Positions 43,436 through 52,539 of a DNA stretch of 56,390 nt are shown piece by piece (the stretch's first letter is position 1; every line of letters starts with the position of its first letter). The stretch covers positions 1-56,390 of the forward strand of contig NZ_BAYD01000065.1 in assembly GCF_000685075.1 (NCBI RefSeq), given 5' to 3'. Source of the DNA: Paraburkholderia oxyphila NBRC 105797. GTDB taxonomy: Bacteria; Pseudomonadota; Gammaproteobacteria; Burkholderiales; Burkholderiaceae. The position numbers and the translations under genes are program-made. A model generated the notes under the pieces. That model saw nothing but the letters and a program-made list of their open reading frames with translations, was not told where the DNA came from and did no database searches.

Positions 43436-44371
43436 ATGTGGTCACCCCAAACAGCGTCGGTTATTGCCGATCAAGCGATTTTACAATCTGCCTTAGGAGA
43501 GAACTTTCCGGCTGTAACTGCGAGTACATGGCGGTCAGTCAGAGATATCGTGCTTGACTGGGGCATCATCTGTCTGGCCGTCTGGGCAACCTACCGAATC
43601 GGTGGCTGGACTGCGCCGCTCTCCATTATTTTTATCGGAAACCGGCAGAGAGCGCTTGGCAATTTGCTACATGAAGCCAGTCATCAAAACCTAAGTCCCT
43701 GGCGCCATCTCAACGACGCGCTCGCCTGGATTCTGCTGGCAGCGCCCCTCTTCAACAGCTTGGCCTTTTACCGCCGTCAACATGCAATGCATCATGCCTG
43801 GCTTGGCGATTCTGTCCATGACCCGGATTTCATTGCTTGTCCCGTCAAGGACGGTGACCGCTGGCTCGATGTTTATGCTCGCGTGGTCTTTGACTATCCG
43901 GTTTGGGAGGGCTCGCTCCTCGGGCACTTGACTGGTTGGCGCCTCGCTTGGCGCCAATGGTCCGCTATCGTGTTTTGGTGGATCTTGTTTGAAACCTTAA
44001 TCGCAATATTATTAGGTGTGCATATGGCGTGGCTATGCTTCGTACTCTGGATAGCCGCCAAAGGCACCATCTTTCACGCCATCACAACCTTCCGTGAGAT
44101 GACGGATCACTATGGCCTGAAACCGGGCGGGATCTTTCAATACACAAGGGAGATCCCCACTCACGGATTGCTGTCTGTTCTGCTCCATCCACATCATAAC
44201 GGGTACCACCTCACACACCATTTATTCCCGCATATTCCGTACCACCACCTACCTCGCGCACACGCTCATTTGATACGGGACTCTAAGTTCAGCCAACGCG
44301 CAATAATTTGCCAGGCGTACTTCAACGGTACACATACCGGCGTCGATGGATGGGGAGCGAATCATGCCTGA
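43436..44371 (+). CDS. Membrane fatty-acid-desaturase-like di-iron enzyme
   Basis: 311 residues. The three His boxes are HEASH (box 1), HAMHHAW (box 2) and HHNGYHLTHHLFPHIPYHHLP (box 3), the ligands of a membrane di-iron centre, among about four hydrophobic segments. It is shorter than the usual lipid desaturase and carries no cytochrome b5 domain. ATG 43436 has an AAGGAGA site; the frame upstream is non-coding. It overlaps the transporter gene by 8 nt, so the enzyme may act on what the transporter moves. The true substrate is unknown. Confidence 0.75.
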   Translation: MWSPQTASVIADQAILQSALGENFPAVTASTWRSVRDIVLDWGIICLAVWATYRIGGWTAPLSIIFIGNRQRALGNLLHEASHQNLSPWRHLNDALAWILLAAPLFNSLAFYRRQHAMHHAWLGDSVHDPDFIACPVKDGDRWLDVYARVVFDYPVWEGSLLGHLTGWRLAWRQWSAIVFWWILFETLIAILLGVHMAWLCFVLWIAAKGTIFHAITTFREMTDHYGLKPGGIFQYTREIPTHGLLSVLLHPHHNGYHLTHHLFPHIPYHHLPRAHAHLIRDSKFSQRAIICQAYFNGTHTGVDGWGANHA

Positions 44372-45731
44372 ACGCTCACTGAATACGAGGCAGGTCGCAA
44401 GCATGCTGGCATCCACGAGTTGCGGCATCGGCTTTCTCTTGGGAACGGGCGAGCTTGCCTTATACCAAGGGATGGTGGGCTGCGTTTACGCCCTCGCCAG
44501 CGCACTGGGACTCGCCATACTCGCAGTATGCTCATCCGCGCTATGGAACGCAGGTCGATCCATCTGGGGTTTGTTCGGTCAACTCTACGGCCCTTCGGTT
44601 AGTCACAGCGCAGCGCTGTTGTCTCTCATCTGGATGACAGGTGCGCTTGGTGCGCAAATCCGTGGAGGATCGGCGATACTCGCCCTCTCGGGCCTGCCCG
44701 AGACTGTCGCGCTCCCGTTGATCGCCAGCATCCTGATAGGCTTATCCCTCGTCCGGCTCTCATGGCTTTCAGCGGGGTTAGCCATCTGCATGTTGGGTTG
44801 CGGTACCATGCTCGTCAGCGCATTGCTCGAAACCGGGGGAATTGGTGTCTGGTTGCACGCCCCGATGCTCTTTGCCGATGCAATGCGACAAACTTCGCTT
44901 GGCCGTGTCGGCATCACTGTGACGTCTGTCGTTGCGATGGTAATCTGCGGTGCCGACTACCAGCAGTTTGTCATTGCAGCGGATAAACCGAGCGCAGCTC
45001 GTACGGGATGCCTCGTCGCAGCCGGATTTGTGTTCATCATCGGCTTTCTGCCCGCCTCCGCTGTCATCGCCGCCCGATCGTTCTGGCATCTAAACGAGGT
45101 GAGTGACCCCGCAGAGGTCGTTCCGATACTGCTCATGCGCAGTCTGTCGGACAGTATGGCCTCGAACGTTGTCATCGCGTTATTGAGTGCCGCGACCCTC
45201 GGTGCGGGGTGCGCGATCCTGCGCGCCATGTCAGAAGTAGTCGCCGCAATTGGGCCCCAATCCGTTCGGCGGCCCATCTCATCACGCATCTTGCCCGTCG
45301 TCCTCAGTTTGCTCGTGGCAGCGCGTGGGCAAAGTCTTGTCGACATGATGGTCGACCTCAACATGGTCTATCTCGCGGCAGTCGGACCGCTGCTTGTTCT
45401 CAGGCTGCTGCGCTTGCGTGTATGCGACATCGCGGCAAACACATCGATGGCGGCGGGATGCGGAATAGCACTGAGCTGTTACTTGTTACGCTGGATGGGC
45501 GTGATCTCGCTACCGTCAGGGGCCACCACACTTCTCTCGTTACTTATTGCGCTTGTGCTTGCAATTGCGCGCCACAACCACACCGTCTCGCCATATCGCG
45601 ACTCCGAACATCCGAAACGCTCGCTATGGCTGACGCTCATGTCCCAGCGGCGCTTTCTTCTCCCTTACCAGGTACCACAGGGGACAACTGAACCAGACTC
45701 CGTCGAGCGTGATACATCACGATTTCGCTGA
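44364..45731 (+). CDS. Multi-pass transporter, sodium-solute/APC-like
   Basis: 455 residues with 12 or so hydrophobic helices. Early ASTSCGIGFLLGTGELALYQG and a GRSIWGLFGQLYGP segment suggest the SSF/APC (LeuT-fold) superfamily, but no signature is decisive. ATG 44364 has a GGGGAG site and overlaps the desaturase stop. Its 3' 95 nt overlap the convergent ArgP-like gene. Likely partner of the desaturase in uptake or export of a small amine or amino acid (inference). Confidence 0.65.
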   Translation: MPERSLNTRQVASMLASTSCGIGFLLGTGELALYQGMVGCVYALASALGLAILAVCSSALWNAGRSIWGLFGQLYGPSVSHSAALLSLIWMTGALGAQIRGGSAILALSGLPETVALPLIASILIGLSLVRLSWLSAGLAICMLGCGTMLVSALLETGGIGVWLHAPMLFADAMRQTSLGRVGITVTSVVAMVICGADYQQFVIAADKPSAARTGCLVAAGFVFIIGFLPASAVIAARSFWHLNEVSDPAEVVPILLMRSLSDSMASNVVIALLSAATLGAGCAILRAMSEVVAAIGPQSVRRPISSRILPVVLSLLVAARGQSLVDMMVDLNMVYLAAVGPLLVLRLLRLRVCDIAANTSMAAGCGIALSCYLLRWMGVISLPSGATTLLSLLIALVLAIARHNHTVSPYRDSEHPKRSLWLTLMSQRRFLLPYQVPQGTTEPDSVERDTSRFR

Positions 45732-46569
45732 CCGCCCGCGCGTTGGGCGGCGCTGCCTCCCAATGATGCCAATACAGATCGACGAGTATCTTGCGGCGCG
45801 GCGCCAAGGCAACCAGATCGCCCGAGTCCTTCAGCGCCTGAACCTGCATGGACGGCACGAGACCATAACCGACCCCCGCCTGAATGGCTGCGAGCAAAGC
45901 TGTGGGCGATGGAAAATAATGCGTGGCATAGCCGCTCACGGGGAAACCCAGCAAACGCTCCAAGAACAGAGCGTGAAGGCCGTCCTTGCGGTTGAATAGA
46001 ACGGCCGGCACGGCCAGGATATCGTGCAAACCCAGCCCCTGAGCAAAGTGGGTCTGCGCAAATGCCGGATGGGCGACGCATTCATATTCCATAGCGCCGA
46101 TGGGCTCAGCTACGAATCCAATCGGCGCAGCACTATCCGTCGAGACACATCCCATCGCTTCCCCCCTGGACAAGATGGGCAGCGTGTGATCCTGGTCGTC
46201 GACAATGAGTTCAAGCACGAACTCTTCCTTTGCAATAGCACATGCGACAGGCTCGAACCAGGTTGCCAGCGAATCGGCATTGACCGCGATGGCAACCCGC
46301 GTACGTTGGCTCGCCTCCGGCTTGATTTGTTTCAACGTGTCGGATTCGAGCGTCCGAAGCAACTGGATATGCCGCAGAAGCGCTTCACCCGCCGGGGTAG
46401 GTACAGCCCCATCTCGCACTAGCAAGGGTGTCCCGAGAGATTCCTCCAGCGCGTTTATTCGCTGGGATACCGCGCCGCGGGTGATGTTCAATGCGCTAGC
46501 TGCCCGGCCGAAATGCCGCAACTCTACGACTGCGGCTAATGTTTCCAGCTGCTGACGGTCGAAGCCCAT
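45637..46569 (-). CDS. LysR-family regulator, ArgP/IciA-like
   Basis: 310 residues. N-terminal HTH FDRQQLETLAAVVELRHFGRAASALNITRGAVSQRINALEESLGTPLLVRD, then TPAGEALLRHIQLLRTLESDTL, close to ArgP, which senses Lys/Arg and controls amino-acid export genes. The effector domain is complete (VLELIVDDQDHTLPILSRGEAMGCV). ATG 46569 has GGGAGG 6 nt upstream. It is convergent with, and overlaps, the transporter gene, not divergent as LysR genes often are. Confidence 0.85.
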   Translation of the reverse strand: MGFDRQQLETLAAVVELRHFGRAASALNITRGAVSQRINALEESLGTPLLVRDGAVPTPAGEALLRHIQLLRTLESDTLKQIKPEASQRTRVAIAVNADSLATWFEPVACAIAKEEFVLELIVDDQDHTLPILSRGEAMGCVSTDSAAPIGFVAEPIGAMEYECVAHPAFAQTHFAQGLGLHDILAVPAVLFNRKDGLHALFLERLLGFPVSGYATHYFPSPTALLAAIQAGVGYGLVPSMQVQALKDSGDLVALAPRRKILVDLYWHHWEAAPPNARAVSEIVMYHARRSLVQLSPVVPGKGEESAAGT

Positions 46570-46879
46570 ACAACCTCCCGCGCAAGCGTTACTCACCTTA
46601 ACGCAATCGCCTGGTAGCCAACATTCATTCTGCCACCGGCCAAGCCATTCTATAGACAAATGCGCCAATTGCTTTTCAAGCGTGCATGGGACATGGTCAG
46701 CGAGGCGCTGCGTATGCGGAATGAATGTAAAAACGCCACGAATGGCGACGTCGCTGCCGCCCCGACGAACACGGGTATGCGAGGAGAGTCGCGACTTTAG
46801 CCACCGTCAAGGTGGCGCCAAGCTATCGGTTGGCATGGAAAAAGTGCCGATAAATCGGCATAGGGGCGGTCAGGCAATC

Positions 46880-47000
46880 TGACCGATCCCCTTCTACACC
46901 ACCCGGCATTCGGGTCCGCACCGGGCGGTTCGAGCAGTTGAGGTTATAGGAGCCGAGGTATGCCGAGGCGGTCGAAGTAGGCGATCGGCATGGCTCGGTT
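46880..47000 (+). mobile_element. Group-II-intron-like 3' remnant
   Basis: The stretch around 46905-46935 with CACCCGGCATTCGGGTCCGC followed by ACCGGGCGGTTCGAG, and the following GGTTATAGGAGCCGAGGTATG, resembles what I remember from sequence after reverse-transcriptase genes of Burkholderia group II introns. No reverse transcriptase is present. The call rests on memory, not alignment. Confidence 0.35.
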
Positions 47001-47094
47001 CAGCAACAGGCGGCTGCTACGCCAACCAACTACGACTGTTCGCGCACAGCCGCTGTGCGTCGACTTCCGACGCACCCAGTCCCAACATCGCCCG

Positions 47095-47175
47095 GTAACC
47101 CAGCCTACGTAAAGCAACATTCACCGTATTCTCGCTCAGCGGTCGTGCACTGGTTCTGACACTCGGAAAGGGATA
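47095..47175 (-). pseudogene. Tyrosine-integrase fragment
   Basis: In the minus strand, YPFPSVRTSARPLSENTVNVALRRLGY matches the P4-type integrase segment that precedes the catalytic HGFR motif. The sequence goes out of phase on both sides, and the catalytic residues are absent. It marks an old island or element edge. The remaining non-coding parts of 46570-47726 hold no supported gene. Confidence 0.6.
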
Positions 47176-47726
47176 CCAATTTTGCCGAACGCCAGCCTCC
47201 ACCTCAATCGTGCCAGGAGAGAAACCGGCACATGGCGGAATACGCTCTGCGCGGTGCGACCAAACCGTTGGGAGGCGCCGCATTCCAGTTCATACGCTAC
47301 GTGCCCCGTCGCTCTAACCCGGCCTCCCGACCATCGGTCAGATCGAGGCCGAACTGCGTCCCGATCCTCCGGATGCCCCAGCATAGTATTCATTCGCCCG
47401 CGTCTTGCGCCGGTTATCCTGCGCACTACGAGACGGGCGACATTTGCACAGTTGGTACTCCTGGACCGATTCATCCGACGGCTTTGCAACTAACGTTGTC
47501 ACGTCTCGCTGTCCTGTCGAGTCGATGCCACTGGCCCTCTGGTATCCCGCCAACGAAGACGTCCCTTCACTTCGATAGTCGATAGCCTGCCTATGTCGCA
47601 AATAGACGATACTTGACACCGGAGTTCTTGAAGTGACGCAATCTCCCGACAGACACTGACTGTAGCCGCCTTTCGACATCGCAATGCCAGGTTCGTGACG
47701 ATAACCGCAACTTTCTCATACGCGAA

Positions 47727-48620
47727 ATGGGACTGACGCCTCTACCGCCGTTAGCATGCCTGCAAGCCTTCGAAGCCAGTGCCCGCTATCTTAGTTTCAC
47801 GCGGGCAGGCAAAGAACTTCACCTTTCGCCCAGTGCGGTTAGCCGACAAATATCACAACTCGAAGAATTCCTCGGGAGGCGACTGTTTGTCAGGGAGCAC
47901 AACGCTCTACGCCTCACTCCCGCTGGCGAAACCTATGCGGTTGACGTCAGGCGCATACTTGAAATGTGTGTCAGTTCAACCACCAGCCTGATGGCGCGTG
48001 TCGTCAAATCCAGGCTGACGGTGTCATGTACTGCAGGCATTTCCGCGTTCTGGCTGGCACCGCGCATCGGCGACTTTCTCGCACGTCATACGGATATCGA
48101 TCTACGCATCATCGTTCGAGACCATTTCGGCGTGGTTTCGCCTGCGGAATACGATGTCGGCATCTTCTACCTGCGCAACGCCGAGTTCCCAGGCACGGAT
48201 GTGCAGAAGCTGTTCGACGAAAGAGTGCACGCTGTCTGTGCGCCCGGCTATCTCGGAGGACGCAGCGTCGAACCTCTGGAACTCCTGTCCCACACCCTTC
48301 TTGTCCTCGAGGACGCCGAGCGCAGCTGGATGTCGTGGCACAGCTGGTTCGAAAGGAACGGTGTGCCTCGTGTCTCGCCCGCATCGACAATCATCGTCAA
48401 CAGTTATCCCTTGCTGGTCGAACTTGCGGTCTTCGGCAAAGGCATTGCGCTCGGCTGGGAGCGTGTCATCGATCCGCTGCTGGATAGCGGCGCACTCGTG
48501 AGGGCGTCGCACGGCAGCGCGACGATGGGTGGCTCATACTACCTGACGTGGCCCTCCGAGCGAGCCGAAAGTTCGGCGGCACGACGTTTTCGTGCGTGGG
48601 TCGTCGAGCAAATGAACTGA
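47727..48620 (+). CDS. LysR-family regulator of the hydroxyproline cluster (GcvA-like)
   Basis: 297 residues: HTH LACLQAFEASARYLSFTRAGKELHLSPSAVSRQISQLEEFLGRRLFVREHNALRLTPAG, then a full substrate-binding domain. The subgroup resembles GcvA-type regulators that control amino-acid catabolism. It lies just upstream of, and in the same direction as, the transporter-enzyme operon (208 bp gap) and is its probable activator; the inducer could be trans-3-hydroxy-L-proline. Confidence 0.83.
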   Translation: MGLTPLPPLACLQAFEASARYLSFTRAGKELHLSPSAVSRQISQLEEFLGRRLFVREHNALRLTPAGETYAVDVRRILEMCVSSTTSLMARVVKSRLTVSCTAGISAFWLAPRIGDFLARHTDIDLRIIVRDHFGVVSPAEYDVGIFYLRNAEFPGTDVQKLFDERVHAVCAPGYLGGRSVEPLELLSHTLLVLEDAERSWMSWHSWFERNGVPRVSPASTIIVNSYPLLVELAVFGKGIALGWERVIDPLLDSGALVRASHGSATMGGSYYLTWPSERAESSAARRFRAWVVEQMN

Positions 48621-48827
48621 CGTATTGCCCCCTTCCTGTCGCTCGACAGTCCTGCTCGCGGTCTGCGGCGTTCTGCATGCAAATTTCGCAAACGCCTTTG
48701 CAGAACTATCGTTGTCGTTCCGACGCGCCAAAAATTACATTGATTCCTCATGGAGGCCCCGACGCGCGGGGCTGTCCGGTTCACGTCAACGGAACAAGTA
48801 GGCAGGGTCTCGGATAAAGGGGAAATC

Positions 48828-50132
48828 ATGTCATCTGGTGCATCTCAAGCCGTAATGGCCGCTGTGCCGCGCACCTCCAGTACGGTCACACGCCGCCGCG
48901 CGATCTTTGCAACCGTCATCGGCAGCGGCCTCGAATGGTTCGACTTTTCGGGCTACGCCTTCTTTGCAGCCATCATCGGCAAACTCTTCTTTCCGGCTGG
49001 CAATGAGACAACCTCGTTGCTGCTCGCGCTTGCGACCTTCGGCGTAGGTTTCGTCGTGAGACCGCTGGGTGGCATCGTATTCGGCATCTACGCCGATCGC
49101 GTCGGGCGCAAAAAAGCCCTCTCGCTGGCAATGCTTGTCATGGCGACCGGCTCCGCCCTCATCGCCTTCGCGCCAACGTATGAAGCCATCGGTATCGCCG
49201 CGCCTTGCCTGATCGTCCTCGCCCGCATGCTGCAAGGCATTTCGGCGGGCGGCGAGATGGGGGGAGCCACCGCGTTCCTGACAGAGCACGCGCCAGCCGG
49301 CAAGCGTGCCTATTATTCCAGCTGGATCCAGACCAGCATTGGCTTCGCCGTTGTCATCGGTAGTCTGGTCGGCACGCTGATCGTCTCCGCCATGCCGACC
49401 GAATCGCTGACGCAATGGGGCTGGCGAATCCCGTTTGTGATCGGCACGCTCGTGGCGCCCGTCGGCTACTTCATTCGCCTGAAGATCGACGAAACACCTG
49501 AATTCTCCACGGAAACAGTGCATGCGCAGAGTCCGCTTCGCGACGTGATTCGCGAGTATCCGCGCCAGGTGATCTCGAGCCTGCTGATGGTCGTGCTCTG
49601 GACGGTGTGCACCTACGTCATTTTGTTCTACGTGCCGACTTACGCCACACGCTCGCTGCACATGCCACAACAGCAGGGCTTCATCTCCGGCATTGTCAGC
49701 GGCTCGGTCCTCATGGCGATGGCGCCGATGTTTGGTGCCTTGTCCGACCGCATTGGCAAGCAACGCGTGCTGCGCGTGGCCGCTGTGGCAATCCTCGCAC
49801 TGACCTACCCTTTGTTCGCCTGGCTGAACGACTCGCCGACTTTCGCGACGCTGCTTATCTTCCAGGTAACCTTCGGTATCCTTATCGCTGCTTACACGGG
49901 ACCGATACTGGCGCTGTTCACCGAAATGTTCCCGAGCCGTGTGCGCACAACCGGCCTTTCGCTCGCCTATAACGGTGCCGTCACAATCTTCGGCGGTTTC
50001 GCGTCGTTCATCATTACCTGGCTCATCCAGCTCACGGGCGACCCGAAGTCCGCAGCCTGGTACATCCTCTTTGCCGCCGTGGTCAGTTTGATAGGCGCGA
50101 TGTTGATGAAGCCCTATTCCACCCGAGGTTGA
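48828..50132 (+). CDS. MFS transporter, metabolite:H+ symporter (MHS) family
   Basis: 434 residues with 12 predicted helices. IGSGLEWFDFSGYAFFAAIIGKLFFP, RPLGGIVFGIYADRVGRKKAL, and LVLARMLQGISAGGEMGGATAFLTEHAPAGKRAYYSSW are the usual signatures of ProP/ShiA/KgtP-like permeases. ATG 48828 with AAAGGGG site; earlier ATG 48750 has none. Likely takes up hydroxyproline, a hydroxyproline-containing compound or a related betaine. Confidence 0.88.
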   Translation: MSSGASQAVMAAVPRTSSTVTRRRAIFATVIGSGLEWFDFSGYAFFAAIIGKLFFPAGNETTSLLLALATFGVGFVVRPLGGIVFGIYADRVGRKKALSLAMLVMATGSALIAFAPTYEAIGIAAPCLIVLARMLQGISAGGEMGGATAFLTEHAPAGKRAYYSSWIQTSIGFAVVIGSLVGTLIVSAMPTESLTQWGWRIPFVIGTLVAPVGYFIRLKIDETPEFSTETVHAQSPLRDVIREYPRQVISSLLMVVLWTVCTYVILFYVPTYATRSLHMPQQQGFISGIVSGSVLMAMAPMFGALSDRIGKQRVLRVAAVAILALTYPLFAWLNDSPTFATLLIFQVTFGILIAAYTGPILALFTEMFPSRVRTTGLSLAYNGAVTIFGGFASFIITWLIQLTGDPKSAAWYILFAAVVSLIGAMLMKPYSTRG

Positions 50133-50137
50133 TTTCC

Positions 50138-51394
50138 ATGAGCAATTGCGTTCTCGAGAACGTCGATGTTTTCGATCCAGAAAGCCGCAAGCGCCGTAGC
50201 GGCGTCGACATTCTGATTCAGGACGGAGTCATCGCCGCAATCGGCACGATTGCGGCGGAGGCCGCTAATGGCGCAGTCCGGCTGCGACTCTCAGGACACA
50301 CCGTCCTGCCCGGCTTCATCGATCTGCACGTGCACGTCGTGGCGTCGAACACGAATCTCGGCGCCAATGCGGCGCAGCCCAACTTTCTCGCCGCGCTACG
50401 CACGCTACCTATCCTGCGCGGCATGCTCAATCGTGGCTTCACCACGGTACGCGATGCCGGTGGTGCGGACTTCGGCATGTGCCAGGCCGTCAACACCGGT
50501 GTGGTCGCTGGTCCACGCATCCTCTCGTCCGGCAAGGCGCTTTCGCAGACCGGCGGTCACGGCGACTTCCGCCAACGTAGCGATCAGCTTGACGATGCAT
50601 GCGGTTGCCTCGGCCGTCAGGGTGCCATTGCTCGAGTCGTTGACGGTGTGGACGCCATGCGATTAGCGGTGCGTGAGGAGATCCTGAAGGGCGCTGCGCA
50701 AATCAAGGTGATGGCGTCGGGGGGTGTCGCTTCTCCCAATGACCCGATTACCAACACGCAGTATTCGGAAGACGAGCTGCGTGCGGCCGTAGAGGAAGCT
50801 TCAGCCGCCGGCACCTATGTGATGGCGCATGCGTATACCGCACGAGCCATCCGCCGGGCAATCGACGCCGGTGTGAAATGCATCGAGCACGGCAATCTCG
50901 TCGATGAAGAGACGGCACGCCTGATGGTAGAGCGCGATGTGTCGATGGTGCCGACACTCGCAACGCTCGATCACTTGATGGAATACGGCCCGAAGCTGGG
51001 GTTTCCAGCCGCGTCGCTTGCGAAAATCGACGCGGCACGCTCGGTGGGACGCGAGGCGCTGGCGATGCTGGCGAATGTGGGCGTGCGAATCGGCTTTGGC
51101 TCGGACATGCTCGGCGAGTTGCACCAGCATCAGTCAGACGAGTTCCTTGCACGCGCAAAGGTCGTCGGCAATGAGGCGGCGATCTGTTCCGCGACATCGG
51201 TGGCCGCTGAAATCATCAACGAGCAAGGCAGACGCGGCACCGTGGCCGTTGGTGCCGTTGCGGATCTGGTCATTGTCGAAGGCGACCCGCTGCGGGATAT
51301 TTCGTTGTTGCTTGGCCAGGGCGAGCACATTCCCGTTGTCTTGAAGGGCGGGACGCTCGTCAAGCGCGATGGCCGGCTCTGCGAATCTGCGTAG
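50138..51394 (+). CDS. Metal-dependent amidohydrolase (imidazolonepropionase/prolidase-like)
   Basis: 418 residues. HxH at His64/His66 (GFIDLHVHV), then IKVMASGG, YVMAHAYT, EHGN (His ligands), and GSDMLGELHQHQ, the pattern of type-II amidohydrolases. Related proteins hydrolyse Xaa-Pro peptides or N-acyl amino acids. Start 50138 follows the transporter stop by 5 nt. In this cluster it may release hydroxyproline from an N-linked or dipeptide form, but this is unproven. Confidence 0.8.
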   Translation: MSNCVLENVDVFDPESRKRRSGVDILIQDGVIAAIGTIAAEAANGAVRLRLSGHTVLPGFIDLHVHVVASNTNLGANAAQPNFLAALRTLPILRGMLNRGFTTVRDAGGADFGMCQAVNTGVVAGPRILSSGKALSQTGGHGDFRQRSDQLDDACGCLGRQGAIARVVDGVDAMRLAVREEILKGAAQIKVMASGGVASPNDPITNTQYSEDELRAAVEEASAAGTYVMAHAYTARAIRRAIDAGVKCIEHGNLVDEETARLMVERDVSMVPTLATLDHLMEYGPKLGFPAASLAKIDAARSVGREALAMLANVGVRIGFGSDMLGELHQHQSDEFLARAKVVGNEAAICSATSVAAEIINEQGRRGTVAVGAVADLVIVEGDPLRDISLLLGQGEHIPVVLKGGTLVKRDGRLCESA

Positions 51395-51490
51395 CGCTGT
51401 TCCGGCCGCCTGGCGGCAAGGCGGCCGACGTCTCTCTCACGCTTGTTTCGCGCCTTTGCGGCGCCCTCTTCACATCTCCTGGTGAGCACC

Positions 51491-52498
51491 ATGCAAATTA
51501 GTCGGACCGTCAGTACTGTGGAAATGCACACGGGCGGCGAGCCGTTCCGTATCGTCACGTCCGGCCTTCCGCGCCTGCCCGGCGACACGATCGTCGCGCG
51601 TCGTGCGTGGCTGGCCGACAACCTCGATGACGTGCGCCGCTTCCTGATGTGGGAGCCGCGCGGACACGCTGACATGTACGGTGGCTACCTCACGTCGCCG
51701 GTATCGCAGTCGGCGGATTTTGGCGTCATCTTTCTCCACAACGCGGGCTATAGCGACCACTGCGGCCACGGTGTCATTGCGCTCGCCACGGCGGCGGTCG
51801 AACTGGGCTGGGTCACGCGCACGTCACCGGAAACGCGCGTCGGCATCGACGCCCCCTGCGGCTTCGTCGAAGCCTTCGTCCAGTGGGACGGCACCCATGC
51901 GGGCGCGGTCCGCTTCATCAATGTGCCGTCGTTCATCTACCGCTGCAACGTGACCGTAGAAACACCAACTTTCGGTGCGGTGACCGGCGACATCGCCTTC
52001 GGCGGCGCGTTCTATTTCTACACTGACGGCGCACCGTTCGACCTTGCTATCCGCGAAGCCAACGTCCAGGCGCTCGAGTGCTTCGGTGCCGAGGTCAAGG
52101 CCGCGGCCAACGAAGCCGTAAAGGTCGTCCATCCGCATATTCCGGAAATCAATCACATTTACGGCACGATCATCCATGGCGCGCCGCGTTTCGAGGGTTC
52201 CACGCAGGCTAATTGCTGCATCTTCGCCGACCGCGAAGTGGACCGTTCGCCAACGGGTTCCGGTACGGCGGGCCGCGTGGCGCAGCTCTTCCTACGCGGC
52301 GAAATCGGCTTGGGCGAGCGCATCGTCAACGAGTCAATCGTGGGATCGGCTTTCGGCGCCAAGGTGCTCTCGCGCACGCGCGAAGGCGAGTTCGACGCCG
52401 TCATTCCCGAGGTCGAAGGCACTGCGCACCTGTGCGGCTTCGCCAACTGGGTCATCGACGAGCGCGATCCGATGAGGCACGGCTTCCTCGTGCGTTGA
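51491..52498 (+). CDS. lhpH: trans-3-hydroxy-L-proline dehydratase (proline racemase family)
   Basis: 335 residues. The first active-site residue is Cys91 (DHCGHG); the second position is Thr255 in DRSPTGSG where racemases and epimerases have Cys. This Cys/Thr pair is what marks trans-3-hydroxy-L-proline dehydratases (EC 4.2.1.77), which make Delta1-pyrroline-2-carboxylate. The next gene encodes the enzyme that uses that product, which supports the call. ATG 51491 is preferred to 51443 for its GGTGAG site. Confidence 0.88.
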   Translation: MQISRTVSTVEMHTGGEPFRIVTSGLPRLPGDTIVARRAWLADNLDDVRRFLMWEPRGHADMYGGYLTSPVSQSADFGVIFLHNAGYSDHCGHGVIALATAAVELGWVTRTSPETRVGIDAPCGFVEAFVQWDGTHAGAVRFINVPSFIYRCNVTVETPTFGAVTGDIAFGGAFYFYTDGAPFDLAIREANVQALECFGAEVKAAANEAVKVVHPHIPEINHIYGTIIHGAPRFEGSTQANCCIFADREVDRSPTGSGTAGRVAQLFLRGEIGLGERIVNESIVGSAFGAKVLSRTREGEFDAVIPEVEGTAHLCGFANWVIDERDPMRHGFLVR

Positions 52499-52539
52499 GC
52501 GCTCACGACACGGCAGTGCGACAAGGAGATCAGCGCAAC

